Notes: a model not told the origin generated them from the letters alone. 22,186 nt of DNA from Anaerolineaceae bacterium UBA6133 (GCA_002435825.1 DIVL01000054.1:1-22186); one strand, 5' to 3'; counted from the stretch's first letter, positions 1-8,254 are shown. Translations and numbers: made by a program.

Positions 1-58
1 TTTTTTCCATACTGAGAATTGCTGGAGGTCACTTATGCACAAGGAATTTGTGCCCGTG

Positions 59-64
59 TATAAT
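59..64 (+). promoter_or_regulatory. -10 box of rsmG, leaderless geometry
   Basis: A perfect TATAAT lies exactly six bases before the rsmG ATG (71). Transcription normally starts about seven bases after a -10 box, so the mRNA would begin at or next to the start codon. No convincing -35 hexamer sits 16-18 bases upstream, and there is no Shine-Dalgarno sequence between the box and the ATG. The rest of bases 1-58 shows nothing else recognisable. Confidence 0.55.
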
Positions 65-70
65 TAAGAT

Positions 71-832
71 ATGCACAATTGGATTGATTTAGTATATAAA
101 CATCTCGGCATTGACTTGTCTGACCTGCAGCGGTTCCAGTTTCAGGTCCTGCAGGAAGAATTGCAGGAATGGAATGAAAAAGTAAACCTGACATCTATCA
201 AGGATGCCCGGGGAATCCAGGTGAAACATTTCTTTGATTCCCTGACTTGTTTCATGGGTTTTGAGGACTGGCCTGAGAGCCTGATCGACGTTGGCAGTGG
301 GGCGGGATTTCCGGGATTACCGATCAAGTTTGTTATTCCTGACCTGCGCTTAACCCTGGTGGAATCGGTCGACAAGAAGTCCAACTTCATCCGCCACATT
401 GTAGAAGAACTGGGGTTAACGGACGTTACTGTGATATCAAAACGCGCTGAAGAAGTTGGACGTATGCCTGAACACCGCGAGGCATACGACATCGCAGTCG
501 CGCGCGCGGTTGCACCAGCCCCCACGCTGGCGGAATATCTTTTGCCTTTGGTCAAGGTCGGTGGCAGAGCTTTGATGCAAAAAGGAACCCGTGGTCCGAT
601 GGAAATTCTGGAAGCCGGAAAGGTCATTGATCTTTGTGGCGGAGAGATTTCCGACCTGCGGCGCTTGAATTTCGACGGCATTGAAGGGGAAGGCAACCTG
701 GTACTTATCGACAAACTCCGTCATACCCCCAGGGAATTCCCGCGCGCAGTTGGCATTCCTGCCAAAAAACCGATCCTAACTTCTGAAGACGAAAAGTACC
801 GCAAGTTATTTGATGAACTTCTAAATAGCTAG
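71..832 (+). CDS. rsmG: 16S rRNA (guanine-N7) methyltransferase RsmG (GidB)
   Basis: RsmG uses S-adenosylmethionine to methylate N7 of a guanine in the 530 loop of 16S rRNA (G527 in E. coli). The 253 residues carry the family signature throughout: WNEKVNLTSI near residue 34, the SAM-binding loop DVGSGAGFPGLPIK at 73-86, LVESVDKKSNF at 96-106, VARAVAP in the middle, and the basic PRAVGIPAKKP segment near the C-terminus. Length is slightly above the usual 210-240. The ATG at 71 is chosen because the conserved N-terminal helix starts at once and a TATAAT box lies six bases upstream, so the message may be leaderless. The usual partner mnmG (gidA) is not in the window. A second plus-strand gene follows after 12 bases. 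Identification is secure. Confidence 0.97.
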   Translation: MHNWIDLVYKHLGIDLSDLQRFQFQVLQEELQEWNEKVNLTSIKDARGIQVKHFFDSLTCFMGFEDWPESLIDVGSGAGFPGLPIKFVIPDLRLTLVESVDKKSNFIRHIVEELGLTDVTVISKRAEEVGRMPEHREAYDIAVARAVAPAPTLAEYLLPLVKVGGRALMQKGTRGPMEILEAGKVIDLCGGEISDLRRLNFDGIEGEGNLVLIDKLRHTPREFPRAVGIPAKKPILTSEDEKYRKLFDELLNS

Positions 833-844
833 ATTTACCACATT

Positions 845-1864
845 ATGAAAACACAACTAACCTTCTTTTGTGAATTGCGGGCTGCGGAGTTGAAGAAACT
901 CTTTGAGGACCGCTTTGTTTTTGATGACCTGAAGACTCTCAATGCCGGTATCTCGCTGGGCATTCTGGACTTTTCTCCGGAACGTGCCAGCGTGGTGCAA
1001 AAACTTAACCGCATGGGCATTCCGCTAACTGCCTGGCTGCTGCTGCCGGAGGAGCAGGGTTACTGGTTTAACCTCGGGAATCATGCCGAGGCCACCGCGC
1101 GCTACCAGGCATTCAAGGCTTGGAGCGAGGAAAACAAGTTGGAGTGGGTTGCAGTCGGGCTGGACATCGAGTCGGATATCAATGAAATGAAAAATTTCAC
1201 CGATGAGCGTGGAGCTGTGATCCAAAAAGCGCTCAAACGCCTGAGAGATACCAAAGCTTATCGTTCCGCGAAAAATGCTTACGAAGCCCTGGTTGCGCAG
1301 ATCCATGCGGATGGGTACCTGGTAGAGAGCTATCACTTCCCATTGATCGTGGATGACCGTGAGGCGGGTTCAACTGTTTTGCAGCGTGTGACAGGGCTGG
1401 TGGAAATTGCGGTGGACAGGGAAGTGTTGATGCTGTATTCGAGCTTTTTCAGACCGCATGGACACTCAGTGTTGTGGAGTTACGCCCAAAAAGCCCAGGC
1501 AATTGGAATCGGCAACACAGGTGGGGGCGTTCAGGCCGGGGCACTTGAGAATGTGCCTTATTTGAATTGGGATGAGTTCGCGACCGATCTGCGCCTGGCA
1601 CGCCGCAGCGGCAAGCCGATCTATGTTTTCAGCCTTGAGGGTTGCGTGAAACAGGGATTCTTACCGCGCCTGGTGACTTTTGACTGGCAGGCTGAAGTTG
1701 ATTTGCCCAGGACTGCTCTCGTCTCAGCTGGCAGAGGCGGCTTGCAAGGATTATTGTGGGTGATTGAGCGTCCACTGGTAATTTTGGCGGGCTTGGCTGG
1801 TGTGATTGGCACCGTGTTGATGATCAAATCTCACGGAAAATCGAAGAAGACCGGCACGAAGTAA
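845..1864 (+). CDS. Predicted TIM-barrel (glycoside-hydrolase-like) protein with C-terminal membrane anchor
   Basis: I cannot name this 339-residue protein. It has no N-terminal signal peptide. The first 300 residues alternate hydrophobic strands and helices like a TIM barrel. Segments such as GISLGILDFSP, GIPLTAWLLLP, WVAVGLDIESD and GYLVESYHFP fall at strand-like intervals. The acidic pair in GLDIESD (about residues 104-110) could be catalytic, as acidic residues at strand ends are in many glycosidases. A hydrophobic helix at about 307-328 is followed by a Lys-rich tail (KSHGKSKKTGTK), which suggests a tail-anchored protein with the barrel in the cytoplasm. It starts 12 bases after rsmG with no clear ribosome-binding site. 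TAGATT lies nine bases before the ATG but overlaps the rsmG stop. A glycosidase role is inference only. Confidence 0.7.
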   Translation: MKTQLTFFCELRAAELKKLFEDRFVFDDLKTLNAGISLGILDFSPERASVVQKLNRMGIPLTAWLLLPEEQGYWFNLGNHAEATARYQAFKAWSEENKLEWVAVGLDIESDINEMKNFTDERGAVIQKALKRLRDTKAYRSAKNAYEALVAQIHADGYLVESYHFPLIVDDREAGSTVLQRVTGLVEIAVDREVLMLYSSFFRPHGHSVLWSYAQKAQAIGIGNTGGGVQAGALENVPYLNWDEFATDLRLARRSGKPIYVFSLEGCVKQGFLPRLVTFDWQAEVDLPRTALVSAGRGGLQGLLWVIERPLVILAGLAGVIGTVLMIKSHGKSKKTGTK

Positions 1865-1880
1865 TCACAATAGGCGGACC

Positions 1881-2708
1881 TTAATCGAATTTGGTAATCA
1901 ACCTTGCCCACTCGGCAATGCTGAGGGTTTCCGCACGGCGTGAAGGCTCAACGTTTGCATTGAGCAGCCTGGCTTCAACCTCACTGGCAGGCAGGCTCAA
2001 GCCAGCCGAGAGCGAATTGCGCAGTGTTTTGCGCTTCTGCCCAAAACCCGCATGCGCCAGTTTGAAGAATAAATCCAGCTGCGATGGGGGAATGAGCGGC
2101 TCGGAATGGAGGCGGATACGCAGCACCGCCGAGTCTACATCTGGCGCGGGGAAGAAACTTCCAGCTGGGATAGTGCCGGCGATCTCCGGCTCACCGAAAA
2201 CAAATACCGAAAGTGAAAGCAAACTCATTTTGCCATCGCGCGCCAAGACGCGCTGCGCAACCTCTTTTTGGATCGTTAAGATCACGCGCGAGGGTTTGAG
2301 ATCGGCTTCGAGCAAATGGCGGATGATGGCGGAAGTGATGTAGTAGGGGATATTTGCCACCACCACGTAATTTTCCTGCCTCACGAGTTCCGAATGGTTG
2401 AGTTTAAGGATATCGCCAGGCACAATTTGAACATTGGAAAAAGGCTTGAGAGCTTCCGCAAGCGGCTCGAGCATGTGGCTGTCGATCTCAACCGTGGTGA
2501 CGCGCGCGCATGTCTGCGCCAGCAGGTAGGTCAGGCTGCCCAACCCTGCGCCGATCTCGAGCACTTCTTCGTTACCTGTAAGCTCCGCGGCATTGACCAC
2601 TTTCATAAGTCCGGCTGGCTCCACCAGGAAATTTTGCCCGAGAGATTTCTTGGGCTGGATGTGGTAGCGCTTCAGCAGGGGTTGGATGTTCAGAAATTCA
2701 AGGCTCAT
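1881..2708 (-). CDS. rsmA: 16S rRNA (adenine1518-N6/adenine1519-N6)-dimethyltransferase RsmA (KsgA)
   Basis: RsmA dimethylates two adjacent adenines in the 3'-terminal helix of 16S rRNA late in small-subunit assembly. Visible motifs, numbered from the chosen start, are KKSLGQNFL (20-28), the SAM loop EIGAGLGSLT (51-60), the acidic VEID that binds the ribose (73-76), and catalytic NIPYYI (119-124; NLPYY in most homologues). The C-terminal domain contains FGQKRKTLRNSL, typical of the family. The open frame extends upstream to 2765, but the start at 2708 is preferred: its ATG overlaps the stop of the upstream gene as ATGA, and MSLEFLNIQ fits the family N-terminus. This gives 275 residues. It is the last gene of its run and ends 16 bases from the convergent gene at 1864, with no terminator between them. 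Confidence 0.97.
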   Translation of the reverse strand: MSLEFLNIQPLLKRYHIQPKKSLGQNFLVEPAGLMKVVNAAELTGNEEVLEIGAGLGSLTYLLAQTCARVTTVEIDSHMLEPLAEALKPFSNVQIVPGDILKLNHSELVRQENYVVVANIPYYITSAIIRHLLEADLKPSRVILTIQKEVAQRVLARDGKMSLLSLSVFVFGEPEIAGTIPAGSFFPAPDVDSAVLRIRLHSEPLIPPSQLDLFFKLAHAGFGQKRKTLRNSLSAGLSLPASEVEARLLNANVEPSRRAETLSIAEWARLITKFD

Positions 2709-4084
2709 GGCAGTATCGCTTGAACAGTTGCCGGCACGGGGGTAAGGAAGTAGATCACGGTCCAATCGTGCCAGGTGACGTAGTTTTCGTCATCATACCC
2801 CAGGTCAATCCAATATCTGCCTGGGATTCCGTAGCCCGAATCGGCGATAATGCCGTGCCCGTAGCCCGGAACGTAAACTGGCTGCATCTCCAGCCCGTTG
2901 TACCATGATGCTGCTACTGCCACAATTCCCTTGGCTAGAGGGAGGCCAGAGCGCGTCAGTGCGCCATAGCTGAACTCTGAAGGATGATAAGAGGTGGCAT
3001 ATACGCTTATCTTGCGCCAGTATTCAAGCGTCTGCCCGTCTACCACTTCGGTTTTTACCACTACCATGGTTCCAGCGCCCAAAACGGCATCCGATGGATC
3101 GGAAGCCTTCCAGGAACCCTCATCTATGGTGTGGACGATCACGCCGTCTTCGATGCGGCTGCGCTGGCGCAAGACTATCAAGCCAAGCTGCCCGGGGGTG
3201 ATCACAGAGGTGGTGTCCAACTCGGCTTCGGGGTCAAGTTGGTAGGTGTAATTGAAGGCGGTTTCATCCTTGACCAAGGTGATACTTTCCGCGCCCTGGA
3301 TGAGGCTGATCTGTCTGTTTTCTGGCAGGGGTTGGTCCTCGGGCGGGATGGAGCGGTCAAGGTTTTGGGGGGCAAGACCCAGTTCTGCCAGTGCTTCGCC
3401 TACTGTTGGCGCAGCAGACATGCCGCTGATGGTCTGATCGCCGATGCTGATAGCCAGGCTTTTCGCCCTGGCTAAAGTGAAGGTGTTTTCGGATTGGAGG
3501 AGGGTGTCTCCTGGGGCAGAGAGGCGGTCCTCAGACTGTAAATGAATGCCAGCTTCGGCGAGCGCTTCAGCCAGAGTGGCTTTTTGGGTGAAGAGTGTCC
3601 GGGTCTGACCATCAATTTGCAGGGTGACTTGCTTTGCGGGAATAAACTGCAGACTCGCTTCTGCGCCAGGGTCTAATGGCTCGTAAGGGTTGATAATTTG
3701 ACCCTCCTGCATCAGCAAATCTTCGGGAAAAAGCAGAAACCCGGCTTCCTGGAGCAGGTTGGCGGGCAGGAGCCCGGAGCTTTGATGCAGGAGACTCTCA
3801 CCGTCGGTATGAATTTCCACCAGGCGAGCCCGTTGAAGACTCAGGCGGCTGGGCAAGCTAAGGGTAAAGTTGTCGGGGTTGATCGAAGCGCGATCACCCG
3901 ATTGGAGTTCATAATTAAGCTGTCGGAGTAGTCCGCGCAGGCTGAAAGCTACGGTTCGCACGCGCAAAGTCTGCCCATCCACTTTCAGTTGGTATGGGTG
4001 CCAGAGGTGGGTAAAGAGCAAGCCAAGCCCGCTCAGCACCAGTGCAATACTCAACAAAATCAACGTTTTTCGTTGCTTATTCAT
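2705..4084 (-). CDS. YabE/RpfB-like cell-wall protein: DUF348 repeats, G5 domain, 3D domain
   Basis: This 459-residue protein has a hydrophobic N-terminal helix (residues 8-25) acting as signal or anchor, so the rest is probably extracytoplasmic. About four DUF348 (ubiquitin-like) repeats follow at roughly 31-70, 86-126, 150-190 and 208-249, each around a V-x-G-x-T core and an A-L-A-E-A-G helix. A G5 domain spans about 256-330. The C-terminus (358-447) is a 3D domain, the double-psi barrel related to MltA lytic transglycosylases, with ATSYHP, VPGYGHGIIADSG and RYWIDLGY. Two of the three name-giving aspartates are present (D415, D427); the first, normally in AVDP, is A391. YabE and RpfB proteins act on peptidoglycan and sit beside ksgA in Bacillota and Actinomycetota, as here. 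The stop overlaps the rsmA start by four bases. An extended -10 lies close upstream. Confidence 0.88.
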   Translation of the reverse strand: MNKQRKTLILLSIALVLSGLGLLFTHLWHPYQLKVDGQTLRVRTVAFSLRGLLRQLNYELQSGDRASINPDNFTLSLPSRLSLQRARLVEIHTDGESLLHQSSGLLPANLLQEAGFLLFPEDLLMQEGQIINPYEPLDPGAEASLQFIPAKQVTLQIDGQTRTLFTQKATLAEALAEAGIHLQSEDRLSAPGDTLLQSENTFTLARAKSLAISIGDQTISGMSAAPTVGEALAELGLAPQNLDRSIPPEDQPLPENRQISLIQGAESITLVKDETAFNYTYQLDPEAELDTTSVITPGQLGLIVLRQRSRIEDGVIVHTIDEGSWKASDPSDAVLGAGTMVVVKTEVVDGQTLEYWRKISVYATSYHPSEFSYGALTRSGLPLAKGIVAVAASWYNGLEMQPVYVPGYGHGIIADSGYGIPGRYWIDLGYDDENYVTWHDWTVIYFLTPVPATVQAILP

Positions 4085-4093
4085 CAGAGCTTA

Positions 4094-4121
4094 AATGTAT
4101 CACATGCCTGAAAAACGTCGA
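4094..4121 (-). promoter_or_regulatory. Promoter of the YabE-like gene (extended -10)
   Basis: Read on the minus strand, TGATACATT forms an extended -10 box (hexamer TACATT at 4099-4094). TCGACG at 4121-4116 could be a -35, with a 16-base spacer. The hexamer ends nine bases before the ATG at 4084, so the 5' leader would be only about two or three bases. No Shine-Dalgarno sequence is present. The promoter falls in the 50-base gap after mfd and would let this gene and rsmA be transcribed apart from mfd. Confidence 0.45.
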
Positions 4122-4134
4122 GCCGGGCATCAAT

Positions 4135-7100
4135 CTACTCCAGAGTAAGTCCCTGCTGCGGAATCTTCTGTAAAACACTTAACAGGCGGGCTTTCCATTG
4201 ATCACTGCTCAAATTGGTAATGTTTACCCAATAGCCATTCTTTCCAACCCTGACAGTGGGGTCTATTTCAGGCAGCCCGCGGTCCTTGATGCCATTCGGC
4301 AGAGCAGAGTATGAAAGCAAGATCTGGTTATTGTTGATGCTGATGGATTCGATGCCAGCAGCCTCTCCGCGCAACTTGACTTTCATCTGAAACAAAAGAT
4401 CCTGCACTCCTTGGGGGATCGGACCGAAGCGGTCGGCAAACTCAATTTCGGTCTGAGCGATTTCAGCTTCACTGCGCAAAGAGGCAATTCGACGGTAGAG
4501 CTTGAGGCGCAGTTCCTGATCGGGAATGTAGCCGGCTGGGATCTCATTCGAAAGGGGCAGTTCGACGTTGATACTTAGGCTGGGAGCTTCGACCCCTGTT
4601 TCAACTGGCAAGCCAGAATCACTGCGCATAGCCTTGACGGCTTGGCCGAGCAGCTTGGTATAAAGGTAGAAACCAACAGCAGCAATGTAACCCGATTGGC
4701 GCGTGCCCAGCAGATCTCCCGCGCCGCGCATTTCCAGGTCGCGCATGGCGATGGCATAGCCCGCGCCGAGCTGGGAATTATCTGCCAGGGCTTCCAGGCG
4801 TTCTTCGCCTTCCGGTGTAGGCGAGCGGCGTTTGTCGCGGAAAAGATAGGCAAAGGCCCGCTGCGCGCCGCGCCCGACCCGACCGCGCAGTTGATAGAGC
4901 TGCGCAAGACCAAAAGTGTCAGCCCGGTCAACAATCAGCGTGTTGGCGTTGGGGATGTCGAGCCCGGATTCGATGATCGAAGTACACAGCAGCACGTCAA
5001 TTTGCCCGGCAGTGAATTGATGCATTACCTCAGCCAGTTGCTCCTCAGGTAACCTACCGTGCCCGATGCCGATGCGGGCTTCAGGAATGAGGGTGGATAG
5101 GTGGTTGTAGACTGCGGGAATGGACTGAATGCGGTTGTGGACAAAAAACACCTGTCCGCCGCGATCCAATTCGCGCACAATCGCTTCCCGCACCAGTTTC
5201 TGATCATACTGACCAACATGTGTAATGATCGGCAGACGTTCTTCGGGAGGGGAATTGATGTTGGAGATATCCCGAACCCCGCTGAGTGCCATGTAGAGTG
5301 TACGCGGGATCGGGGTAGCTGTAAGGGTGAGTACGTCTACCTCGGAACGTAATTTCTTAAGATGCTCCTTGTGGGTCACTCCAAACCGCTGCTCTTCGTC
5401 AATGATGACCAACCCGAGATCATTAAATTTGACGTCCGCGGAGAGAATGCGATGCGTGCCAATCAGGATATCCACCTGTTTTTCCGCTGTCAGGCGGATG
5501 ATCTCGTCCTGGGCTTTGTTTGAACGGAAACGTGAAAGCATTTCAACGGTTACCGGGAAGACGGAAAGGCGCTGGCGGAAGGTTTCATAATGCTGCTGCG
5601 CCAGAACGGTCGTGGGTACCAAAACGGCCACTTGCTTGCCGTCTGTTACCGCTTTGAAAGCCGCACGCAAGGCGACTTCGGTCTTGCCGTAGCCTACATC
5701 ACCGCAGAGCAGCCTGTCCATCGGGCGTTTTGATTCCATGTCGGCTTTGACTCGCTGGATGGCAAGCAGCTGATCTGGCGTTTCGATGTAAGGAAAGGAA
5801 GCTTCCAGTTCTTTTTGCCAGTCGCTGTCCGGGCTGAAAGCGAAACCTTCAGCGGTTTGGCGTTTGGCATAGAGCTCCAGCAGGTCTTGCGCCACTTCCA
5901 CCACAGCGTGGCGAACGCGGCTCTTTGTCAGGTCCCATTCAGCACCTCCCAGGCGGCTTAAAGAGTGAGGACCACTTTCCGGACCAATGTAACGTGTTAT
6001 TCGATCAGCCTGGTGGATGGGGACGTAGAGGACATCATTGTCTTTATAAGCGATGGAAAGATATTCGCGTTGGATACCGTCGATTTTGGGAGAATGCAAT
6101 CCAATAAACTGCCCAATGCCGTGGTCCACATGGACGACCCAGTCGCCTGGTTTGAGATCCGCGTATATCGTTTCCGGGGCTTCGGTGATAAGCATTGGTC
6201 GCCGGCGGGGCTGTGGGCGGCTCCACCCGAAGATCTCGCTATCGGAAAGCAGATGCTGCTGCTTTTCGCCTTGCTTCAGGACCCAACCACCGGAAATGGA
6301 CCCCTCGATGAAATGCTGCTGGGTTTCTTCGGCGCTACAATCAGGATGTGTTTCAGACCAAAGCTGCTTGAGACGGGCAGCCTGGCGCGAAACAACCGTC
6401 CAAGGCAGGTTTTCATTGCTAAGGGTATCAATGTGGTACTGAAATTCCTTGAGCCGTCCGGCAAAGCGCGGACCTGACCCGAAACTGGCTGAAAGTGACG
6501 ATCCACCCTCAGCGTTGGTGTGACCCAGCTCAAGCATTTGATGCTGGCTGAGGCTGTCAGCCAATTCAGACCAGGTCAGGTAAGGAATTGGGGCGTTCTG
6601 ATCAAGCGAGTGATCGGCAATTTTGAAAGCTCTGCGTTCACTTGACTCTTCTTCGATGTCATTGGCAGCGGCTTCAATGAATTCCTGTCCGTCCAGGAGT
6701 ACCAGGGCATCTTTGGGCAGAAAGTCGACCAGGCTGGAAGGAAAGCGGTAAAGATCAGGGATTTCCAACTCAGTCGGCTGGTAAGGAAGCTCGCCATTTT
6801 CTGCCAGGTTCAACGCAAGCGCTTCAGAGGCCGGGAAAAGCATTGCGTGATCGAGTTTCCCGGTGGTGCGTTGAGTGGTAGGATCGAACAGGCGCAGGGT
6901 ATCGATTTCCTGACCGAAGAATTCGATTCGCACTGGCCAGGGGCTGGAATGCGACCAAGCGTCAACAATTCCGCCACGTCGGGAGAACTGCCCAGGCCGC
7001 ACAACGATGTTGCTGTATTCATAGCCGAGCTTCACCAGGCTGGCACTGGTTTCGACCAGGTCGCGTTGATCTGCCAGGCGGATGCGCAGGGTATTGCGCA

Positions 7101-7557
7101 GGAAGTCACGGCGGGGTATTGTGCGGGTCATAGCCGCGCGTATAGGGGCGATCACGACCGAGGGTGTAGTTGGGGCGACACTGCCCGGCAGCCAGTAGCT
7201 GCCAAACTCTGTCAGCACGCGCAGACGGTCATGGCGGGTGCCTTCGGACCACGGCAGATCCTCGTAAAAGGAAGGGTTAGGCTCGGCGAAGTATAGGTTT
7301 GTGCCTTCTGGCAGCCAAAAACCAAGTTCGTCGAAAAGTGAAAGCGCCCGATCCGCCCGATTTGTGAGCAGAAGGATGGGCTTTTCGAGGTCGTGATGCA
7401 AGGCAGCCAGAACCGCCAGGCGGACCGCACGCGGCAGTCCCAAACCGCGCAGGCTGCTGCCGGTGAAATCACCTTCCTGCAGCCTGATCAGCAGATCCTG
7501 ATAGGCATTCAGACTGGCTAAGGGTGCAAGCAGAGGATGATTAGCTGACTTCCCCAT
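4135..7557 (-). CDS. mfd: Transcription-repair coupling factor Mfd
   Basis: Mfd is an ATP-driven DNA translocase that pushes stalled RNA polymerase off damaged templates and recruits UvrA. The 1140 residues match the family length and order. The UvrB-like N-terminal module includes FYEDLPWSEGT (97-107) and SRRGGIVDAW (192-201). The CarD-like RNA-polymerase-interaction domain (about 466-565) contains GDWVVHVDHGIGQF. The RecG-like motor has Walker A GDVGYGKTE (619-627), DEEQ box (720-723), TATPIPRTL (746-754) and the ESGLDIPNANT and QLRGRVGR motifs of the second lobe. The C-terminal TRCF domain has GYIPDQELRLKLYRR. The ATG at 7557 lies inside the 3' end of pth, a 17-base overlap, so the two are probably co-transcribed and perhaps translationally coupled. 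A 50-base gap follows before the next gene. Nothing looks degraded. Confidence 0.98.
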   Translation of the reverse strand: MGKSANHPLLAPLASLNAYQDLLIRLQEGDFTGSSLRGLGLPRAVRLAVLAALHHDLEKPILLLTNRADRALSLFDELGFWLPEGTNLYFAEPNPSFYEDLPWSEGTRHDRLRVLTEFGSYWLPGSVAPTTPSVVIAPIRAAMTRTIPRRDFLRNTLRIRLADQRDLVETSASLVKLGYEYSNIVVRPGQFSRRGGIVDAWSHSSPWPVRIEFFGQEIDTLRLFDPTTQRTTGKLDHAMLFPASEALALNLAENGELPYQPTELEIPDLYRFPSSLVDFLPKDALVLLDGQEFIEAAANDIEEESSERRAFKIADHSLDQNAPIPYLTWSELADSLSQHQMLELGHTNAEGGSSLSASFGSGPRFAGRLKEFQYHIDTLSNENLPWTVVSRQAARLKQLWSETHPDCSAEETQQHFIEGSISGGWVLKQGEKQQHLLSDSEIFGWSRPQPRRRPMLITEAPETIYADLKPGDWVVHVDHGIGQFIGLHSPKIDGIQREYLSIAYKDNDVLYVPIHQADRITRYIGPESGPHSLSRLGGAEWDLTKSRVRHAVVEVAQDLLELYAKRQTAEGFAFSPDSDWQKELEASFPYIETPDQLLAIQRVKADMESKRPMDRLLCGDVGYGKTEVALRAAFKAVTDGKQVAVLVPTTVLAQQHYETFRQRLSVFPVTVEMLSRFRSNKAQDEIIRLTAEKQVDILIGTHRILSADVKFNDLGLVIIDEEQRFGVTHKEHLKKLRSEVDVLTLTATPIPRTLYMALSGVRDISNINSPPEERLPIITHVGQYDQKLVREAIVRELDRGGQVFFVHNRIQSIPAVYNHLSTLIPEARIGIGHGRLPEEQLAEVMHQFTAGQIDVLLCTSIIESGLDIPNANTLIVDRADTFGLAQLYQLRGRVGRGAQRAFAYLFRDKRRSPTPEGEERLEALADNSQLGAGYAIAMRDLEMRGAGDLLGTRQSGYIAAVGFYLYTKLLGQAVKAMRSDSGLPVETGVEAPSLSINVELPLSNEIPAGYIPDQELRLKLYRRIASLRSEAEIAQTEIEFADRFGPIPQGVQDLLFQMKVKLRGEAAGIESISINNNQILLSYSALPNGIKDRGLPEIDPTVRVGKNGYWVNITNLSSDQWKARLLSVLQKIPQQGLTLE

Positions 7558-8134
7558 TGTATTTGTTCATAGTCGTTGTAAGACCTTCATTGATGAAAGT
7601 CTGGCTGGCTTCTACCGCGGTTTGCAGGACAATTTTTACAAGCTCATGTTCGGAAGGTAGAAAATCTTTGAGCACATAGTCCACCGGGTCCATTTGACCA
7701 GGCGGTCGCCCGATTCCCAGGCGCATACGCGGAAACTCCTGCGTACCAAGCTGGGCGATGATGGATGCCATGCCCCGCTGACCGGAAGTGCCGCCGCTGG
7801 GGCGCAGGCGCAAAGTGCCGAGGGGAAGGTCAAGGTCATCATGGATTACCAGCAGGTTGGAATGGGGCAGCTTAAAAAAGCGCAGCAAGGGAGCCACCGC
7901 CCGACCAGACTCGTTCATAAAGGTCATTGGTTTGACGAGAATGACTCTTCTGTCGCCGAATCTGCCCTCACCAAGCATCGCTTTGAACTTCAATCGTTTA
8001 ACCTGGATGTTGAGTTCGTCGGAAAGTTCATCGAGAGCAAGGAAGCCAAAGTTGTGCCGGGTATGGCGATAGGCTGGCCCTGGGTTGCCCAGTCCGACGA
8101 TCATTACGGGTAAATCTTTGTTAAATTCTTCCAT
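7541..8134 (-). CDS. pth: Peptidyl-tRNA hydrolase
   Basis: Pth releases peptides from tRNAs that have dropped off the ribosome. From the ATG at 8134 the product is 197 residues, the usual size. The motif VGLGNPGPAYRHTRHNFGF (13-31) holds the substrate-binding Asn (N17) and catalytic His (H27). KPMTFMNESG (69-78) holds N74, and VIHDDLDLPLG (96-106) the acidic residue that polarises the His. The segment usually written GHNG reads GQRG (118-121), so the Asn equivalent to E. coli N114 is Arg here. The frame is open to 8197, but 8134 is preferred because GAGAG lies just upstream. A start at 8104 (MIVGLG) is also possible. It is first of a minus-strand run, overlapping mfd by 17 bases. A possible TAAAAT -10 lies about 25 bases upstream. 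Confidence 0.96.
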   Translation of the reverse strand: MEEFNKDLPVMIVGLGNPGPAYRHTRHNFGFLALDELSDELNIQVKRLKFKAMLGEGRFGDRRVILVKPMTFMNESGRAVAPLLRFFKLPHSNLLVIHDDLDLPLGTLRLRPSGGTSGQRGMASIIAQLGTQEFPRMRLGIGRPPGQMDPVDYVLKDFLPSEHELVKIVLQTAVEASQTFINEGLTTTMNKYNGEVS

Positions 8135-8202
8135 GTTCTCTCTGCTTTCGCAATCTTTTATTTTAACACGGAATACCACCTGGTGCTCAGGTTTCAATCA
8201 GT

Positions 8203-8254
8203 AAAGCCGGCTTGAACCCCGCAAAAACGACGCGGGCAGGAACGCAACCCGACC
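8203..8254. repeat. Forked hairpin repeat, degenerate copy A
   Basis: This roughly 50-base element is a near-copy of the one at 8321-8374. The outer arms are 8206-8214 and 8245-8253 (seven of nine positions pair). The inner stem is 8218-8222 with 8232-8236, around an A-rich loop. The segment GGCAGGAACGCAA is identical in both copies and stays unpaired on one side of the inner stem. Two outer-stem mismatches are not compensated, so this looks like a decaying copy. On the minus strand only a short T-run follows, so it would be a weak terminator. Confidence 0.7.

Noticed and set aside
2709..2765. N-terminal extension of RsmA
   Set aside because: It lies inside the YabE-like gene and lacks family character; the ATGA overlap gives a better start.
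4642..5052. Plus-strand open frames within mfd (several)
   Set aside because: Antisense shadows of a gene with full-length conserved domains.
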